Shown here one piece after another: positions 50,892-61,271 of a stretch of 64,000 bases of DNA (position 1 is the stretch's first letter; the number at the start of each line of letters is the position of its first letter). The position numbers and the translations under genes are program-made. Source of the DNA: Demetria terragena DSM 11295 (GTDB lineage: Bacteria; Actinomycetota; Actinomycetes; Actinomycetales; Dermatophilaceae); NCBI RefSeq assembly GCF_000376825.1, contig NZ_AQXW01000004.1, positions 372,001 through 436,000 of the forward strand, given 5' to 3'. The notes under the pieces are model-generated. The model was not told the DNA's origin and did not search any database. It worked only from the letters and a program-made list of their open reading frames with translations.

Positions 50892-52784
50892 TCAGCCTGC
50901 CGCCTGGTCAACACCAGGCGTCGCATCGCGGAACTGAGTCCGATACAAGTCGCTGTAGAGACCGCCGCGCGCCAGCAGACTGCGGTGGTCGCCGCGTTCC
51001 ACGACTCGCCCTTGATCCATCACCAAAATCTGATCGGCGTCCCGAACCGTCGAGAGTCGGTGCGCAATGACCACGGAGGTCCGGTCTCTCAGGGCAGAGT
51101 CGAGCGCTCGCTGGACCGCCGCCTCCGACTCGCTGTCCAGATGTGCGGTGGCCTCATCGAGGATGACCACCGAAGGCGCCTTGAGCAACAGCCGGGCAAT
51201 AGCCAGCCGCTGCTTCTCCCCTCCGGAAAGCCGGTGGCCGCGGTCGCCGACCACCGTGTCGAGGCCTTCCGGGAGTCTCTCGATGAGGTCCCAGACCTGC
51301 GCTGACCGAAGCGCCTTCTCCACGTCGCGGTCGTCGGCATCGGGCGCGGCGTACAGCAAGTTGGCGCGGATGGTGTCGTGGAACAGGTGGGCATCCTGGG
51401 ACACGACACCCAGCCGATCCCGCAGATCGTCACTGGACACATCGCGCACGTCCACACCGCCCAGGCTGACTGAGCCCTCCGTCGGGTCGTAGAGCCGTGC
51501 CATGAGTCCGGTCAACGTCGTCTTGCCGGCGCCACTTGGTCCCACCAGGGCGACCAACTGACCCGGTTTGATCTCCACATCGATGTCCTGCAGTACGGTC
51601 TCGCTCGCCCCACGGTCGCCGGTGACATCACCTTCGAGCGACTGCAGCGAAACCGCATCTGCCGCCGGATAGTTGAACTCAACGCCCTTCAGACGCAGCC
51701 CGAGGGCGCCGTCCGGGAGGTCCTTCGCAGCGGCCGGCTCCGGGACGCTGGGCTTGAGGTCGAGAACCTCGAAAACGCGCTCAAAGGACACGAAGGCGGT
51801 CATCACATCGACCCGAGCGTTGGACAGGGTGGTGAGCGGGCCATACAGCCGAGCGACGAGCAAAGCCATCGCGACCAGGGTTCCCAGCGTGAGAGTCCCT
51901 TGCACGACCAGAACGCCGCCTGCGCCGTAGAGCACCGCGGTCGCAAGCGATGCCATCAGCGTCAACCCTGCCATGAAAATTCCGCGGTTGAGCGCGATAG
52001 AGATCCCGGCGTCCCGCACCCGAGCCGCGCGCTCGGCGTACTCCACATCCTCTTGACGGGGGCGACCGTACAACTTGACCAGGAGCGCACCCGACACGTT
52101 GAAGCGCTCGGACATCCGGGAGCCAAGGTCAGCGTTCTGCTCCATCTGAAGCCGGCTCAGTGCTGCCAGTCGACGCCCCATGCGCCGGGTCGGGAGTAGC
52201 ACGATCGGCACGATCATCAGGGCCAGGAGGGTCAGCTGCCAGGACAGCGCGAGCATCATGCCCACCACGATGGCCAGGCTCAGGACGTTGCTGACGACGT
52301 TGGCGAGCACCGAAGTGAAGGCCTGCTGGGCGCCCACCACATCGGAGTTCAAGCGGGTCACCAAAGAGCCCGTCTGCGTTCGGGTAAAGAAGGCAATCGG
52401 CTGACGCAACACATGCCCAAAGACCTCGCGACGGAGCTCGAAGATCAGCCCCTCGCCCACTCTGGAGGACATCCAGCGCAGCAGGACGGCGAGGCAGGCA
52501 TTGACGATCGCGACCAGCGCTACGACCAAGGCCAGACGCACAATCAATCCGGTGTCCTCCTTGGCGACGCCATCGTCAAGGATCCGCTTAAGCAGTAGCG
52601 GCGTCGCCAAGAGGAGGACAGAGTCGACCAGGGTGACCGCCAGGAACACCACGATCCGTAGCCGAGCCGTGCGGGCATAGCCCATCACCCGGCGCGCTGT
52701 TCCCGGCCTCAGGCGAGCGCCTTTCACTTTGTCGGCTTGGCTGATGGAATTCATCGCCATCCACGCCCCACCGGGCACACTCAT
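50892..52784 (-). CDS. ABC-type exporter (membrane domain fused to ATPase)
   Basis: About 630-aa half-transporter, likely a homodimer. Six membrane helices (about 40-310) then an ATPase: Walker A LVGPSGAGKTTLT, Q-loop GVVSQDAHLF, signature LSGGEKQRLAIA, Walker B SVVILDEATAHLD and the H-switch AHRLSTV. Similar to lipid or drug exporters; substrate unknown. About 30 residues are inserted before Walker A (VTGDRGASE region). ATG 52784 is preferred (AAGAG upstream); starts at 52823 or 52760 remain possible. Confidence 0.9.
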   Translation of the reverse strand: MSVPGGAWMAMNSISQADKVKGARLRPGTARRVMGYARTARLRIVVFLAVTLVDSVLLLATPLLLKRILDDGVAKEDTGLIVRLALVVALVAIVNACLAVLLRWMSSRVGEGLIFELRREVFGHVLRQPIAFFTRTQTGSLVTRLNSDVVGAQQAFTSVLANVVSNVLSLAIVVGMMLALSWQLTLLALMIVPIVLLPTRRMGRRLAALSRLQMEQNADLGSRMSERFNVSGALLVKLYGRPRQEDVEYAERAARVRDAGISIALNRGIFMAGLTLMASLATAVLYGAGGVLVVQGTLTLGTLVAMALLVARLYGPLTTLSNARVDVMTAFVSFERVFEVLDLKPSVPEPAAAKDLPDGALGLRLKGVEFNYPAADAVSLQSLEGDVTGDRGASETVLQDIDVEIKPGQLVALVGPSGAGKTTLTGLMARLYDPTEGSVSLGGVDVRDVSSDDLRDRLGVVSQDAHLFHDTIRANLLYAAPDADDRDVEKALRSAQVWDLIERLPEGLDTVVGDRGHRLSGGEKQRLAIARLLLKAPSVVILDEATAHLDSESEAAVQRALDSALRDRTSVVIAHRLSTVRDADQILVMDQGRVVERGDHRSLLARGGLYSDLYRTQFRDATPGVDQAAG

Positions 52785-52840
52785 ACAGACTCTTTTCTCA
52801 TACGGACCAGACTGCTTGTTCAAGTCCGCTTGAGGTCAAG

Positions 52841-53626
52841 TCATTCCCCGGAACCGACTAAAGCGCTCAGCAGTCGAGCCTGTGCGGTGCGCTCAGCCAG
52901 GTGCTGCTGCGCGGGCGAGGCGACTTCAGCCGAACGCAGGAGTGCCTTCAACTCACGCACGGCGTTGGGGTTGTTGGACAACACCGCATCGGCCAGGTCA
53001 CGGGTGCACTCAGCGAGCTCGGCCGCTGGCACCTTGATCGACGCAAGACCCCAGTCCACGGCCTGCTGAGCGCCGATTGACCTGCCGGTGAGGCACACCT
53101 CAAGGGCACGGGAATACCCGATGAGCTGGACGAGCGGATGGGTACCGGTGAGGTCCGGCACCAGGCCCAGCGAGGTTTCGCGCATCGCGAACTGGACGTC
53201 ATCGGCCACGATCCGCAGATCGCAGGCGAGCGCCAGTTGAAACCCGGCTCCGATCGCATGCCCCTGCACGGCAGCAACAGTGATGGCGGGAACTTTCCGC
53301 CAGATCGCGAATCCCTCTTGGTACTGCGCGATCTCGTCGGCGAGCCCATCGCCCGCCGTCAGGGCTTGCGTTGGAAGGTCGCGTTCACCCGGCACCCCGC
53401 CGGGAGTAAGCGCAGCCCGGTCGAGACCGGAGGAGAAGCTCGGTCCCTCCCCCCGGATCACGACCACCCGAACGTCTTCGGGGAGGTTGTGCCCAATCTC
53501 AGCCAGAGCAATCCACAGGCTCGGGATCTGGGCGTTGTGGCGTGTGGGGTAGTCGAGGGTCACCGTCATGAGCGGGCCGTCACGCTCGACGCGCAGACGA
53601 TCGTGCGGACGGTCCGAAGTTGGCAT
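52841..53626 (-). CDS. Enoyl-CoA hydratase/isomerase family protein
   Basis: Crotonase-fold enzyme, about 261 aa. The oxyanion-hole strands are GPSFSSGLDR and AVQGHAIGAGFQLALACD; FAMRETSLGLVPDLTGTHPL holds the catalytic acidic residues, with Asp in place of the common Gly after the Pro. Likely acts in beta-oxidation, but substrate range is not deducible. ATG 53626 with AGGGG 8 nt upstream is preferred over GTG 53635. Stands alone between the ABC exporter and the ABC-F gene. Confidence 0.9.
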   Translation of the reverse strand: MPTSDRPHDRLRVERDGPLMTVTLDYPTRHNAQIPSLWIALAEIGHNLPEDVRVVVIRGEGPSFSSGLDRAALTPGGVPGERDLPTQALTAGDGLADEIAQYQEGFAIWRKVPAITVAAVQGHAIGAGFQLALACDLRIVADDVQFAMRETSLGLVPDLTGTHPLVQLIGYSRALEVCLTGRSIGAQQAVDWGLASIKVPAAELAECTRDLADAVLSNNPNAVRELKALLRSAEVASPAQQHLAERTAQARLLSALVGSGE

Positions 53627-53647
53627 CTCAGTCACCCCTGCAGCCTA

Positions 53648-53707
53648 CTGAGTCGGCGTGTCGTGCTAGTTGGACACGCCATTCACTAGCACGACACGCC
53701 CACTCAG
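53648..53707. terminator. Very long perfect stem after the ABC-F gene
   Basis: Arms 53655-53670 and 53685-53700 pair over 16 bp; a C-C mismatch then 6 more pairs (53648-53653 with 53702-53707) extend it. 14-nt loop. It lies 28 nt past the ABC-F stop and before the enoyl-CoA hydratase gene on the same strand. No U-tract. Confidence 0.75.
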
Positions 53708-53735
53708 GTGCACAGCAGCCGTGCCAGGTTTTGCC

Positions 53736-55334
53736 TCAGGCGAGTTCGACCAAGTCCGCGTAGCTAGGGCTCCACAGGTCCTCGACACCATCCGGTAGCA
53801 GGAGCACGCGCTCGGGCTCCAACGCCTCGACCGCGCCGTGGTCGTGGGTGACGAGCACAACAGCACCCTCGTACGTCTTCAGCGCCCCCAGGATTTCCTC
53901 GCGCGAGGCGGGGTCCAGGTTGTTCGTGGGCTCGTCGAGCAACAAGACGTTGGCCGAGGAGACGACAAGCAACGCCAGGGAAAGTCGGGTCTTCTCTCCA
54001 CCGGAAAGAACGCCCGCGGGCTTCTCGACGTCATCGCCGGTAAAGAGGAATGATCCCAGGACCTTTCGCACCTCGGTCTCACCCAGATCCGGAGCGGCGG
54101 ACTTCATGTTCTCCAACACCGAACGCGAGGTATCGAGGTTCTCGTGCTCCTGGGCGTAGTAGCCAAGTTTGAGGCCATGACCAGGGATGATCGCCCCTGT
54201 ATCTGGCTCATCGGAGCCCGACAACACCCGCAAGAGAGTGGTCTTTCCTGCGCCATTGAGACCCAACACCACGACGCGCGAGCCTCGATCGATCGCCAGA
54301 TCCACGTCAGTGAACACCTCAAGCGAGCCGTACGACCGCGACAGCCCCTCGGCCATGAGCGGCGTCTTGCCGCATGATGCCGGCTTCGGGAAGCGCAAGC
54401 GCGCCACCTTGTCGCTCTGTCGAGATCCTTCGGCGCTCGCGAGCATCTTCTCGGCCCGTCGCGCCATGTTTTGCGCAGCGGTCGCCTTGGTGGCCTTCGC
54501 CCGCATCTTGTCCGCTTGCGCCATCAATGCGCCAGCCTTCTTCTCAGCGTTAGCGCGTTCCCGATGGCGCCGACGCTCGTCGGTCTCACGCTGCTGCAGG
54601 TAGGCCTTCCACCCCACGTTGTAAAGGTCGACCTCGGCGCGGTTGGCATCAAGGTGGAAGACGCGGGTCACGACGTTGTCGAGCATCTGCACGTCGTGGC
54701 TGATGATGATGAGTCCGCCACGGTAGGTCTTGAGGTAGTCCCGGAGCCACACCACCGAGTCGGCGTCGAGGTGGTTGGTCGGCTCGTCCAGCAGCAGGGT
54801 TTCGGCTCCCGAGAACAGAATTCGGGAAAGCTCAACCCTTCGCCGCTGGCCTCCAGACAAGGTTCGCAGCGGCTGATCGAGGATGCGATTCTCCAGACCG
54901 AGGCTCGAGGCCATCGCTGCTGCCTCTGATTCGGCCGCGTACCCACCCTGGTTGGTGAACTCTTGGTCGAGGCGGGCATACCGTCGCATGGCCTTGTCGC
55001 GGCGATTCTCATCTTCGTGGGCCATCCCGATCTCCGCGGCGCGCAACTGCTCGGTAATCACATCGAGCCCCCTGGCCGACAGGATGCGCGACCTGGCCGT
55101 GACGTCAAGGTCTCCGGTACGCGGGTCCTGCGGCAGGTAGCCGACCTCGCCACTACGTGTCACCTGGCCCACTGCGGGAGCTCCCTCACCTGCAAGGACC
55201 TTGGTCAATGTCGTCTTGCCGGCGCCATTGCGCCCGACCAACCCCACTCGATCCCCCGGCGCGACCCGAAAGGTGGCCCCGGACAAGAGCAGCCGTGATC
55301 CGGCGCGCAGCTCGATGTCGGTGGCGGTAATCAC
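53736..55334 (-). CDS. ABC-F family ATPase
   Basis: 532-aa soluble protein with two ABC ATPase domains and no membrane segment. First: GRNGAGKTTLTK, LSGGQRRRVELSR, LLLDEPTNHLD. Second: GLNGAGKTTLLR, LSGGEKTRLSLA, LLLDEPTNNLD. Between them (about 240-310) lies the charged coiled linker of ribosome-associated ABC-F proteins. It probably acts at the ribosomal E site as a translation factor; antibiotic resistance cannot be inferred. GTG start with AGGAG upstream. Confidence 0.93.
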   Translation of the reverse strand: MITATDIELRAGSRLLLSGATFRVAPGDRVGLVGRNGAGKTTLTKVLAGEGAPAVGQVTRSGEVGYLPQDPRTGDLDVTARSRILSARGLDVITEQLRAAEIGMAHEDENRRDKAMRRYARLDQEFTNQGGYAAESEAAAMASSLGLENRILDQPLRTLSGGQRRRVELSRILFSGAETLLLDEPTNHLDADSVVWLRDYLKTYRGGLIIISHDVQMLDNVVTRVFHLDANRAEVDLYNVGWKAYLQQRETDERRRHRERANAEKKAGALMAQADKMRAKATKATAAQNMARRAEKMLASAEGSRQSDKVARLRFPKPASCGKTPLMAEGLSRSYGSLEVFTDVDLAIDRGSRVVVLGLNGAGKTTLLRVLSGSDEPDTGAIIPGHGLKLGYYAQEHENLDTSRSVLENMKSAAPDLGETEVRKVLGSFLFTGDDVEKPAGVLSGGEKTRLSLALLVVSSANVLLLDEPTNNLDPASREEILGALKTYEGAVVLVTHDHGAVEALEPERVLLLPDGVEDLWSPSYADLVELA

Positions 55335-55433
55335 AAGAACTCCTGGGTAGGTATGGGCAGTCTGTTGACGGCGGGCAGCAGAAGGACGCCGTCGCTCACG
55401 GCAGACCGGCGTCCCTCACGTACGGCTAGTCTA

Positions 55434-55460
55434 CGGTCGAGCCCGCTGGTGGCTCGACCG
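55434..55460. repeat. 10-bp inverted repeat with the GGTCGAGCC core
   Basis: CGGTCGAGCC (55434-55443) and GGCTCGACCG (55451-55460) pair perfectly around 7 nt. The core matches the repeats at 48.7 kb and in sufS. It lies in the 5' region of the zinc metallopeptidase gene, 28 nt before the start. Confidence 0.7.
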
Positions 55461-55488
55461 ACTTTCCCCGCCTACGTGGAGGTTCCCC

Positions 55489-56448
55489 GTGTCGTTTAAC
55501 GATGGCGCCAATCTCGATACTTCTCAGGTCGGTTCAGGTGGGGGTGGCGGCGGCCGCGGAGGCGGGGGCCGGATGATCCCCGGAGGCGTGGGAGTCGGCG
55601 GTATTGGAGGCGTCATTCTGCTGGTGCTGTACCTGTTTTTCGGCGATGCCCTCTCCGGCGGCGGCGGCGGCCAGCCCGGTGGGCAGCCCGACCCGCAGGG
55701 AATGAACGTGCAGAGTGTCGACGCAGCGGGCACCGGCAGCGACCAGGTCTCCCAGCAGATCAATCAATGTCAGACCGGCGCGGACGCCAACAAGGATGAC
55801 ACCTGTCGGGTGATCGGCACGGTCAACAGCGTCCAGGATTTCTGGAGCAAGCATCTTCCGGAGCACGGCAAGGACTACACCCCAGCCAAGACGATCCTCT
55901 ACCAGGGTCAGACACAGACCCAGTGCGGCACTGGCTCTTCGCAAATGGGCCCGTTCTACTGCCCGCTGGATCAGCAGGTCTACATCGACGTCTCGTTCTT
56001 CAATGACCTGTCAACGAACTACGGCGCCGACGGCGGCACGCTCGCCCAGATGTACGTCGTGGCCCATGAGTACGGACACCACATTCAGCAGCTCACTGGA
56101 TCTCTCGGCCGCGCGCAGCAGGATCCGCAAGGACCGCAATCTGGTGCAGTGCGAACGGAATTGCAGGCCGACTGCTACGCCGGGCTGTGGGTACGGCACG
56201 CCGAGACGACCAAGGACGCCAATGGCACGACGCTACTGAAGCCGGTGACTCAGAAAGACATCAACTCCGCGCTCTCCGCCGCGTCTGCCGTCGGAGACGA
56301 CCGGATCCAGGAGAAGGCTCAGGGACGGGTCACGCCCGAAAGTTGGACGCACGGGTCCTCGGCCCAGCGTCAGAAGTGGTTCATGGTCGGCTACAACGGT
56401 GGCGACATGAATGACTGCGACACATTCAATACGACCGACCTGGGCTGA
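55489..56448 (+). CDS. Membrane-anchored neutral zinc metallopeptidase
   Basis: 319-aa protein of the YpfJ/putative neutral zinc metallopeptidase family. A Gly-rich cytoplasmic N-terminus (16-40), one membrane span (about 38-52), then an external catalytic domain. The HExxH zinc motif is HEYGHH (His193, Glu194, His197), and RTELQADCYAGLW holds the third ligand (Glu224). Several Cys (94, 106, 146, 158) may form disulfides. GTG start, GGAGG upstream. The unknown membrane protein gene follows 2 nt later, so the two are co-expressed. Confidence 0.92.
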   Translation: MSFNDGANLDTSQVGSGGGGGGRGGGGRMIPGGVGVGGIGGVILLVLYLFFGDALSGGGGGQPGGQPDPQGMNVQSVDAAGTGSDQVSQQINQCQTGADANKDDTCRVIGTVNSVQDFWSKHLPEHGKDYTPAKTILYQGQTQTQCGTGSSQMGPFYCPLDQQVYIDVSFFNDLSTNYGADGGTLAQMYVVAHEYGHHIQQLTGSLGRAQQDPQGPQSGAVRTELQADCYAGLWVRHAETTKDANGTTLLKPVTQKDINSALSAASAVGDDRIQEKAQGRVTPESWTHGSSAQRQKWFMVGYNGGDMNDCDTFNTTDLG

Positions 56449-56450
56449 TC

Positions 56451-57599
56451 ATGGCGCCGCTACGCCGAGGAGCCATACCCCCCACCCCCTCGTCCGCGCC
56501 GCTTCCGCTATATGAGCAACTCAGGCATCTGGGCCTGCCGCTGATGGTCACGCCCGCGATGCGTCGCGCCGACCTGCTGGAGCGGGCGGCGCCCGCCCTC
56601 ATCTGGGTTGCGGTCTTGACCGTCCTCGGCTCGACCGAATCAACCGCGTTCAGTCACTTGAGCCCAACAGAGATGGAGACGCTCGAGACCAGTCGACACG
56701 AAACGGCAGTCCTCATCGGGGTCGTCGCATTCTTCGCCGCGTTCCTCAGCCCGCTCCTGGCCTGGATGATCTACCGTCCGCTGCGCGCTCGAAGCGTACG
56801 AGTTCGACGCGTCAGCACGATCGTCGCGATCGTGATCACGTTATTCGGACCCGTTCTGCCGGGGGTCATCGGATGGCCAGCGCCGATGGTTCGTCTGTTG
56901 ATCGTTCTGCTGGCGTTCGCGGTGACCTACTGGGGGCTGGCAACCAGCGTGCGATGGGCCGCACGCCGGCTGCGGCACGAACTGAGCGGACTAGCACCGA
57001 TGCTGTCGCGGGTACTTCCCCTGTTGATGCTGACCGTTCTGTTTTTCTTCTATAACGCCGAGATCTGGCAGGTCGCGGCCAAGTCGGACGCCAGTCGAAT
57101 CAGCGTGGTGGTCGCGATTCTGGCGTTGCTGTGCACCCTTCTGGCCATCGCAAATGTTCGAGAGGAACTGCGCCACGAAGTCCAGCATCATGAGCACACG
57201 ACAGACGGTGCCGCCCCGCTCACCGCCGCCGAGCGGGGAAATCTGCTCGCCATGGGCGTCCTGATCACCTTGATCCAATCGTGCCTGCTGGGCATCCTCA
57301 TGTTCGTCTTCTTCATGGTTTTTGGCGCTGTATCCCTCCCCCTTGCCACCATCGAACAGTGGACCGGATCACCAGTCGACCGACTCGGCGGAATTCTGAG
57401 TGACTGGGCCGTGACGCCCTCGCTCATCAAGGTGTGCGTGGTCCTCGCAGCATTTTCAGCCCTGAGCTTTACCGCGAGCTCCGGCACCGATGCGACATAT
57501 CGAGAGCGATTTGTCAGTCCTACCCTCCGGAATGTCCGCGAAGCCCTCCTGATCCGGCACGCGTACCGCACCGATGCAGGGTCGGCCGGTCTATCGTGA
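56451..57599 (+). CDS. Multi-pass membrane protein, family not recognised
   Basis: 382 aa with about seven hydrophobic segments (near 48-60, 85-107, 121-140, 144-162, 188-204, 218-236, 268-298 and 320-338). Notable: a short charged loop RYRPLRARSVRVRR-like between the second and third segments, and a His/Glu-rich loop (EELRHEVQHHEHTT) before the last hairpin. No transport or enzyme motif is apparent. ATG is 2 nt past the metallopeptidase stop, so it may be that enzyme's partner or substrate. I do not recognise the family. Confidence 0.75.
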   Translation: MAPLRRGAIPPTPSSAPLPLYEQLRHLGLPLMVTPAMRRADLLERAAPALIWVAVLTVLGSTESTAFSHLSPTEMETLETSRHETAVLIGVVAFFAAFLSPLLAWMIYRPLRARSVRVRRVSTIVAIVITLFGPVLPGVIGWPAPMVRLLIVLLAFAVTYWGLATSVRWAARRLRHELSGLAPMLSRVLPLLMLTVLFFFYNAEIWQVAAKSDASRISVVVAILALLCTLLAIANVREELRHEVQHHEHTTDGAAPLTAAERGNLLAMGVLITLIQSCLLGILMFVFFMVFGAVSLPLATIEQWTGSPVDRLGGILSDWAVTPSLIKVCVVLAAFSALSFTASSGTDATYRERFVSPTLRNVREALLIRHAYRTDAGSAGLS

Positions 57600-57650
57600 G
57601 GATCAGTCGACAACGTCCGGCGATGGTCCGGGCGGGAAGCGTGGTCCTCG

Positions 57651-58304
57651 ATGAGCCAGGGCAAACCCGAGCCGGTGTCCAGGCGGCAACTGGCACTCGG
57701 AGCAGCGTGGACGGTCCCCACCGTGATCGTGTCGAGCGTTGCCAAAGCTGCCGCAGCGTCATGTCCCGCCGTCGACAGTAGTTTCGGCACGCGCCCCATC
57801 CTGCGGTCCGATGTCAATCCTGGCGCCATCCCCTGGCGTCCAGAAACCAATGTGGCGGGCCCGAATTCAACCGCGATCTTCGTGGACAACCGCGGCCTGG
57901 TGAGCAACAACAATGTGTTGCAATACTCCCGGTCGGCGTCTTTGTCTCTGCAGGCAGGATGTTGCTACCGCTTCGCCAGTTCGGTGTACGCCAGCGCGGC
58001 GAACCCATTTAGTGCGGCGTCTGGGGGAATCAGCGGCCTGATCTTCTTTGAAGGCTCCACCCGGGCAAGTTTCTCGACACGTGGTGCGACCTACCCGGAC
58101 TGGCCCGGCATGGTTCAGTTCAATGTCGGCACCAATCCACAGCAGGGCGTATCGCAGGCCTTCCAGTTCGACTACTGCGCGACCGAGACCCGAGAGCACA
58201 TCTTTTTCCAGTTCTTCCGCATCCGCCCCACCGGGGTTAATCCCATCAATAACCCCGGTTCGGACGATATGCGCTTCAATGCGCTCACCGTCATCCCCCT
58301 CTAA
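57651..58304 (+). CDS. Tat-exported protein of unknown function
   Basis: 217 aa. Residues 1-about 37 are a twin-arginine signal (VSRRQLALGAAW, then VPTVIVSSVAKAAAA). The mature part is rich in Ser, Asn, Phe and aromatic beta-strand patterns, with Cys in ASCPAVD, GCCYRF and DYCATE, suggesting a disulfide-bonded beta-sandwich, perhaps surface- or sugar-binding; this is impression, not family match. 51 nt after the membrane protein gene and convergent with the suf cluster. Confidence 0.65.
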   Translation: MSQGKPEPVSRRQLALGAAWTVPTVIVSSVAKAAAASCPAVDSSFGTRPILRSDVNPGAIPWRPETNVAGPNSTAIFVDNRGLVSNNNVLQYSRSASLSLQAGCCYRFASSVYASAANPFSAASGGISGLIFFEGSTRASFSTRGATYPDWPGMVQFNVGTNPQQGVSQAFQFDYCATETREHIFFQFFRIRPTGVNPINNPGSDDMRFNALTVIPL

Positions 58305-58334
58305 CTCGGGCGGACTCGGTACGGCCCGTGAACC

Positions 58335-58661
58335 TCAGATGTTGAAGCCGAGCGCCCGCAACTGCTCACGACCGTCGTCGGTGATCTTGTCCGGGCCCCA
58401 CGGCGGCATCCAGACCCAGTTGATTCGGGATGAGCTCGCGACTCCATCCAGCGCTGCCGTGGTCTGGTCTTCGATCACGTCGGTCAACGGGCAGGCCGCT
58501 GAGGTCAGCGTCATGTCAATGACAGCGTGCCCTTCAGGGTCGACGGTGATGCCGTAGACCAGGCCGAGGTCGACGACGTTGATACCGAGCTCTGGGTCGA
58601 CCACGTCATACATGGCCTCCTCGACGTCGGCCACATTGTGGGGTGTCTTGGTTTCGCTCAT
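58335..58661 (-). CDS. SufT-like MIP18/DUF59 Fe-S assembly factor
   Basis: 108-aa protein of the PaaD/MIP18 family involved in Fe-S cluster maturation. Conserved: DVVDPELGINVVDLGLVYGI and LTSAACPLTDVIEDQ, the Cys being the family's reactive residue; MPPWGPDKI closes the domain. Last gene of the suf operon, starting with an ATGA overlap with sufU. ATG 58661 has GGGAGG upstream. Confidence 0.92.
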   Translation of the reverse strand: MSETKTPHNVADVEEAMYDVVDPELGINVVDLGLVYGITVDPEGHAVIDMTLTSAACPLTDVIEDQTTAALDGVASSSRINWVWMPPWGPDKITDDGREQLRALGFNI

Positions 58662-59119
58662 GCCGTCCTCCCGGAGGTCGCTTCGGAACTGATGTCTACG
58701 CCAGCACGCGCCAGCGCATCGGTCAAGGCTGCCCAGGGCAGCAGTGCGCACTTCACGCGCGCGGGATATTTCGCCACTCCGGCGAGTGCGACACCGTCGC
58801 CGATGACCTCTTCGTCACCTGGATCGCTGCCCTTACTGGTCAACATCGCGCGCATGGCGGCATACGTTCCCCGCACGTCATCGAGCGAGTGACCGATGCA
58901 CTCCTCGGCGAGGATAGACGCCGACGCGACGGAGATCGAGCACCCGAGAGCGTCATAGGAAACATCGGTTAGTGTGTCGCCGTCGCGGGCTGCTCGTACG
59001 GTCACTTCGTCGCCACACGTCGGGTTGACATGGTGCGCCTCGCCGTCGAAGGGCTCCCGCAGACCGGAGTGCTGGGGACGCTTGCTGTGCTCGAGAATCA
59101 ACTCTTGATAGAGGTCCAT
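58658..59119 (-). CDS. sufU: Sulfur relay protein SufU
   Basis: 153-aa zinc-dependent sulfur acceptor for SufS (not an IscU scaffold). Ligands Cys35 and Asp37 (NPTCGDEV), Cys60 (GCSISVASASI) and Cys124 (RVKCALLPW) match the zinc site. The insertion after Cys60 that separates SufU from IscU is present (HSLDDVRGTYAAMRAML). Immediately after sufS, overlapping the SufT-like gene. Confidence 0.95.
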   Translation of the reverse strand: MDLYQELILEHSKRPQHSGLREPFDGEAHHVNPTCGDEVTVRAARDGDTLTDVSYDALGCSISVASASILAEECIGHSLDDVRGTYAAMRAMLTSKGSDPGDEEVIGDGVALAGVAKYPARVKCALLPWAALTDALARAGVDISSEATSGRTA

Positions 59120-60493
<1,374 letters not shown>

Positions 60494-61255
60494 TCAGGCT
60501 CCCGCCTTCTCCAGGAAACGGTCGTAGCCCTCTTCTTCAAGACGGTCGGCCAGCTCGGACCCGCCTTGCTCCACGATGCGACCCGCGACAAACACGTGGA
60601 CGTAGTCAGGCTGGATGTAGCGCAGGATGCGGGTGTAGTGGGTGATGAGGAGGACGCCGAGGTCGGTGTTGCCCTTCGCGCGGTTCACTCCTTCGGAGAC
60701 CACGCGCAGCGCGTCAACGTCCAGGCCGGAGTCTGTCTCGTCCAGCACGGAGATCTTTGGCTTGAGCAGCTCCATCTGGAGAATCTCGTGCCGCTTCTTC
60801 TCGCCGCCAGAGAAACCTTCGTTGACATTGCGCTCAGCGAACGCCGGGTCCATCCGCAGGTCCTCCATGGCGCCCTTGACGTCCTTGACCCAGGTTCGCA
60901 GCTTGGGCGCCTCACCGTCGAGTGCGGTCTTGGCGGTCCGCAGGAAGTTGCTCACCGTCACACCAGGGACCTCGACGGGGTACTGCATGGCCAAGAACAG
61001 GCCGGCTCGGGCGCGCTCGTCGACCTCCATGTCGAGCACGTCTTCACCATCGAGGGTGATGGAGCCCTTGGTCACGGTGTATTTCGGGTGCCCCGCGATG
61101 GCGTACGCCAGCGTGGACTTGCCCGAGCCGTTCGGGCCCATGATCGCGTGCGTCTCGCCCGAGTTCACGGTGAGGTCAACGCCTTTGAGGATTTCCTTGG
61201 TGCCCTGCTCGGTGTCGACCGTGACGTGAAGGTCGCGAATCTCGAGTGTGCTCAT
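60494..61255 (-). CDS. sufC: Fe-S assembly ATPase SufC
   Basis: ABC-type ATPase driving the SufBCD scaffold, 253 aa. Walker A GPNGSGKSTLAYA, signature FSGGEKKRHEILQM and SVLDETDSGLD Walker B; the DETDSGLD form in place of DEPTSGLD is typical of SufC. Followed 3 nt later by sufS; preceded by the Rieske gene. ATG start. Confidence 0.97.
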   Translation of the reverse strand: MSTLEIRDLHVTVDTEQGTKEILKGVDLTVNSGETHAIMGPNGSGKSTLAYAIAGHPKYTVTKGSITLDGEDVLDMEVDERARAGLFLAMQYPVEVPGVTVSNFLRTAKTALDGEAPKLRTWVKDVKGAMEDLRMDPAFAERNVNEGFSGGEKKRHEILQMELLKPKISVLDETDSGLDVDALRVVSEGVNRAKGNTDLGVLLITHYTRILRYIQPDYVHVFVAGRIVEQGGSELADRLEEEGYDRFLEKAGA

Positions 61256-61271
61256 GTCTGTCTTTCTTCCT

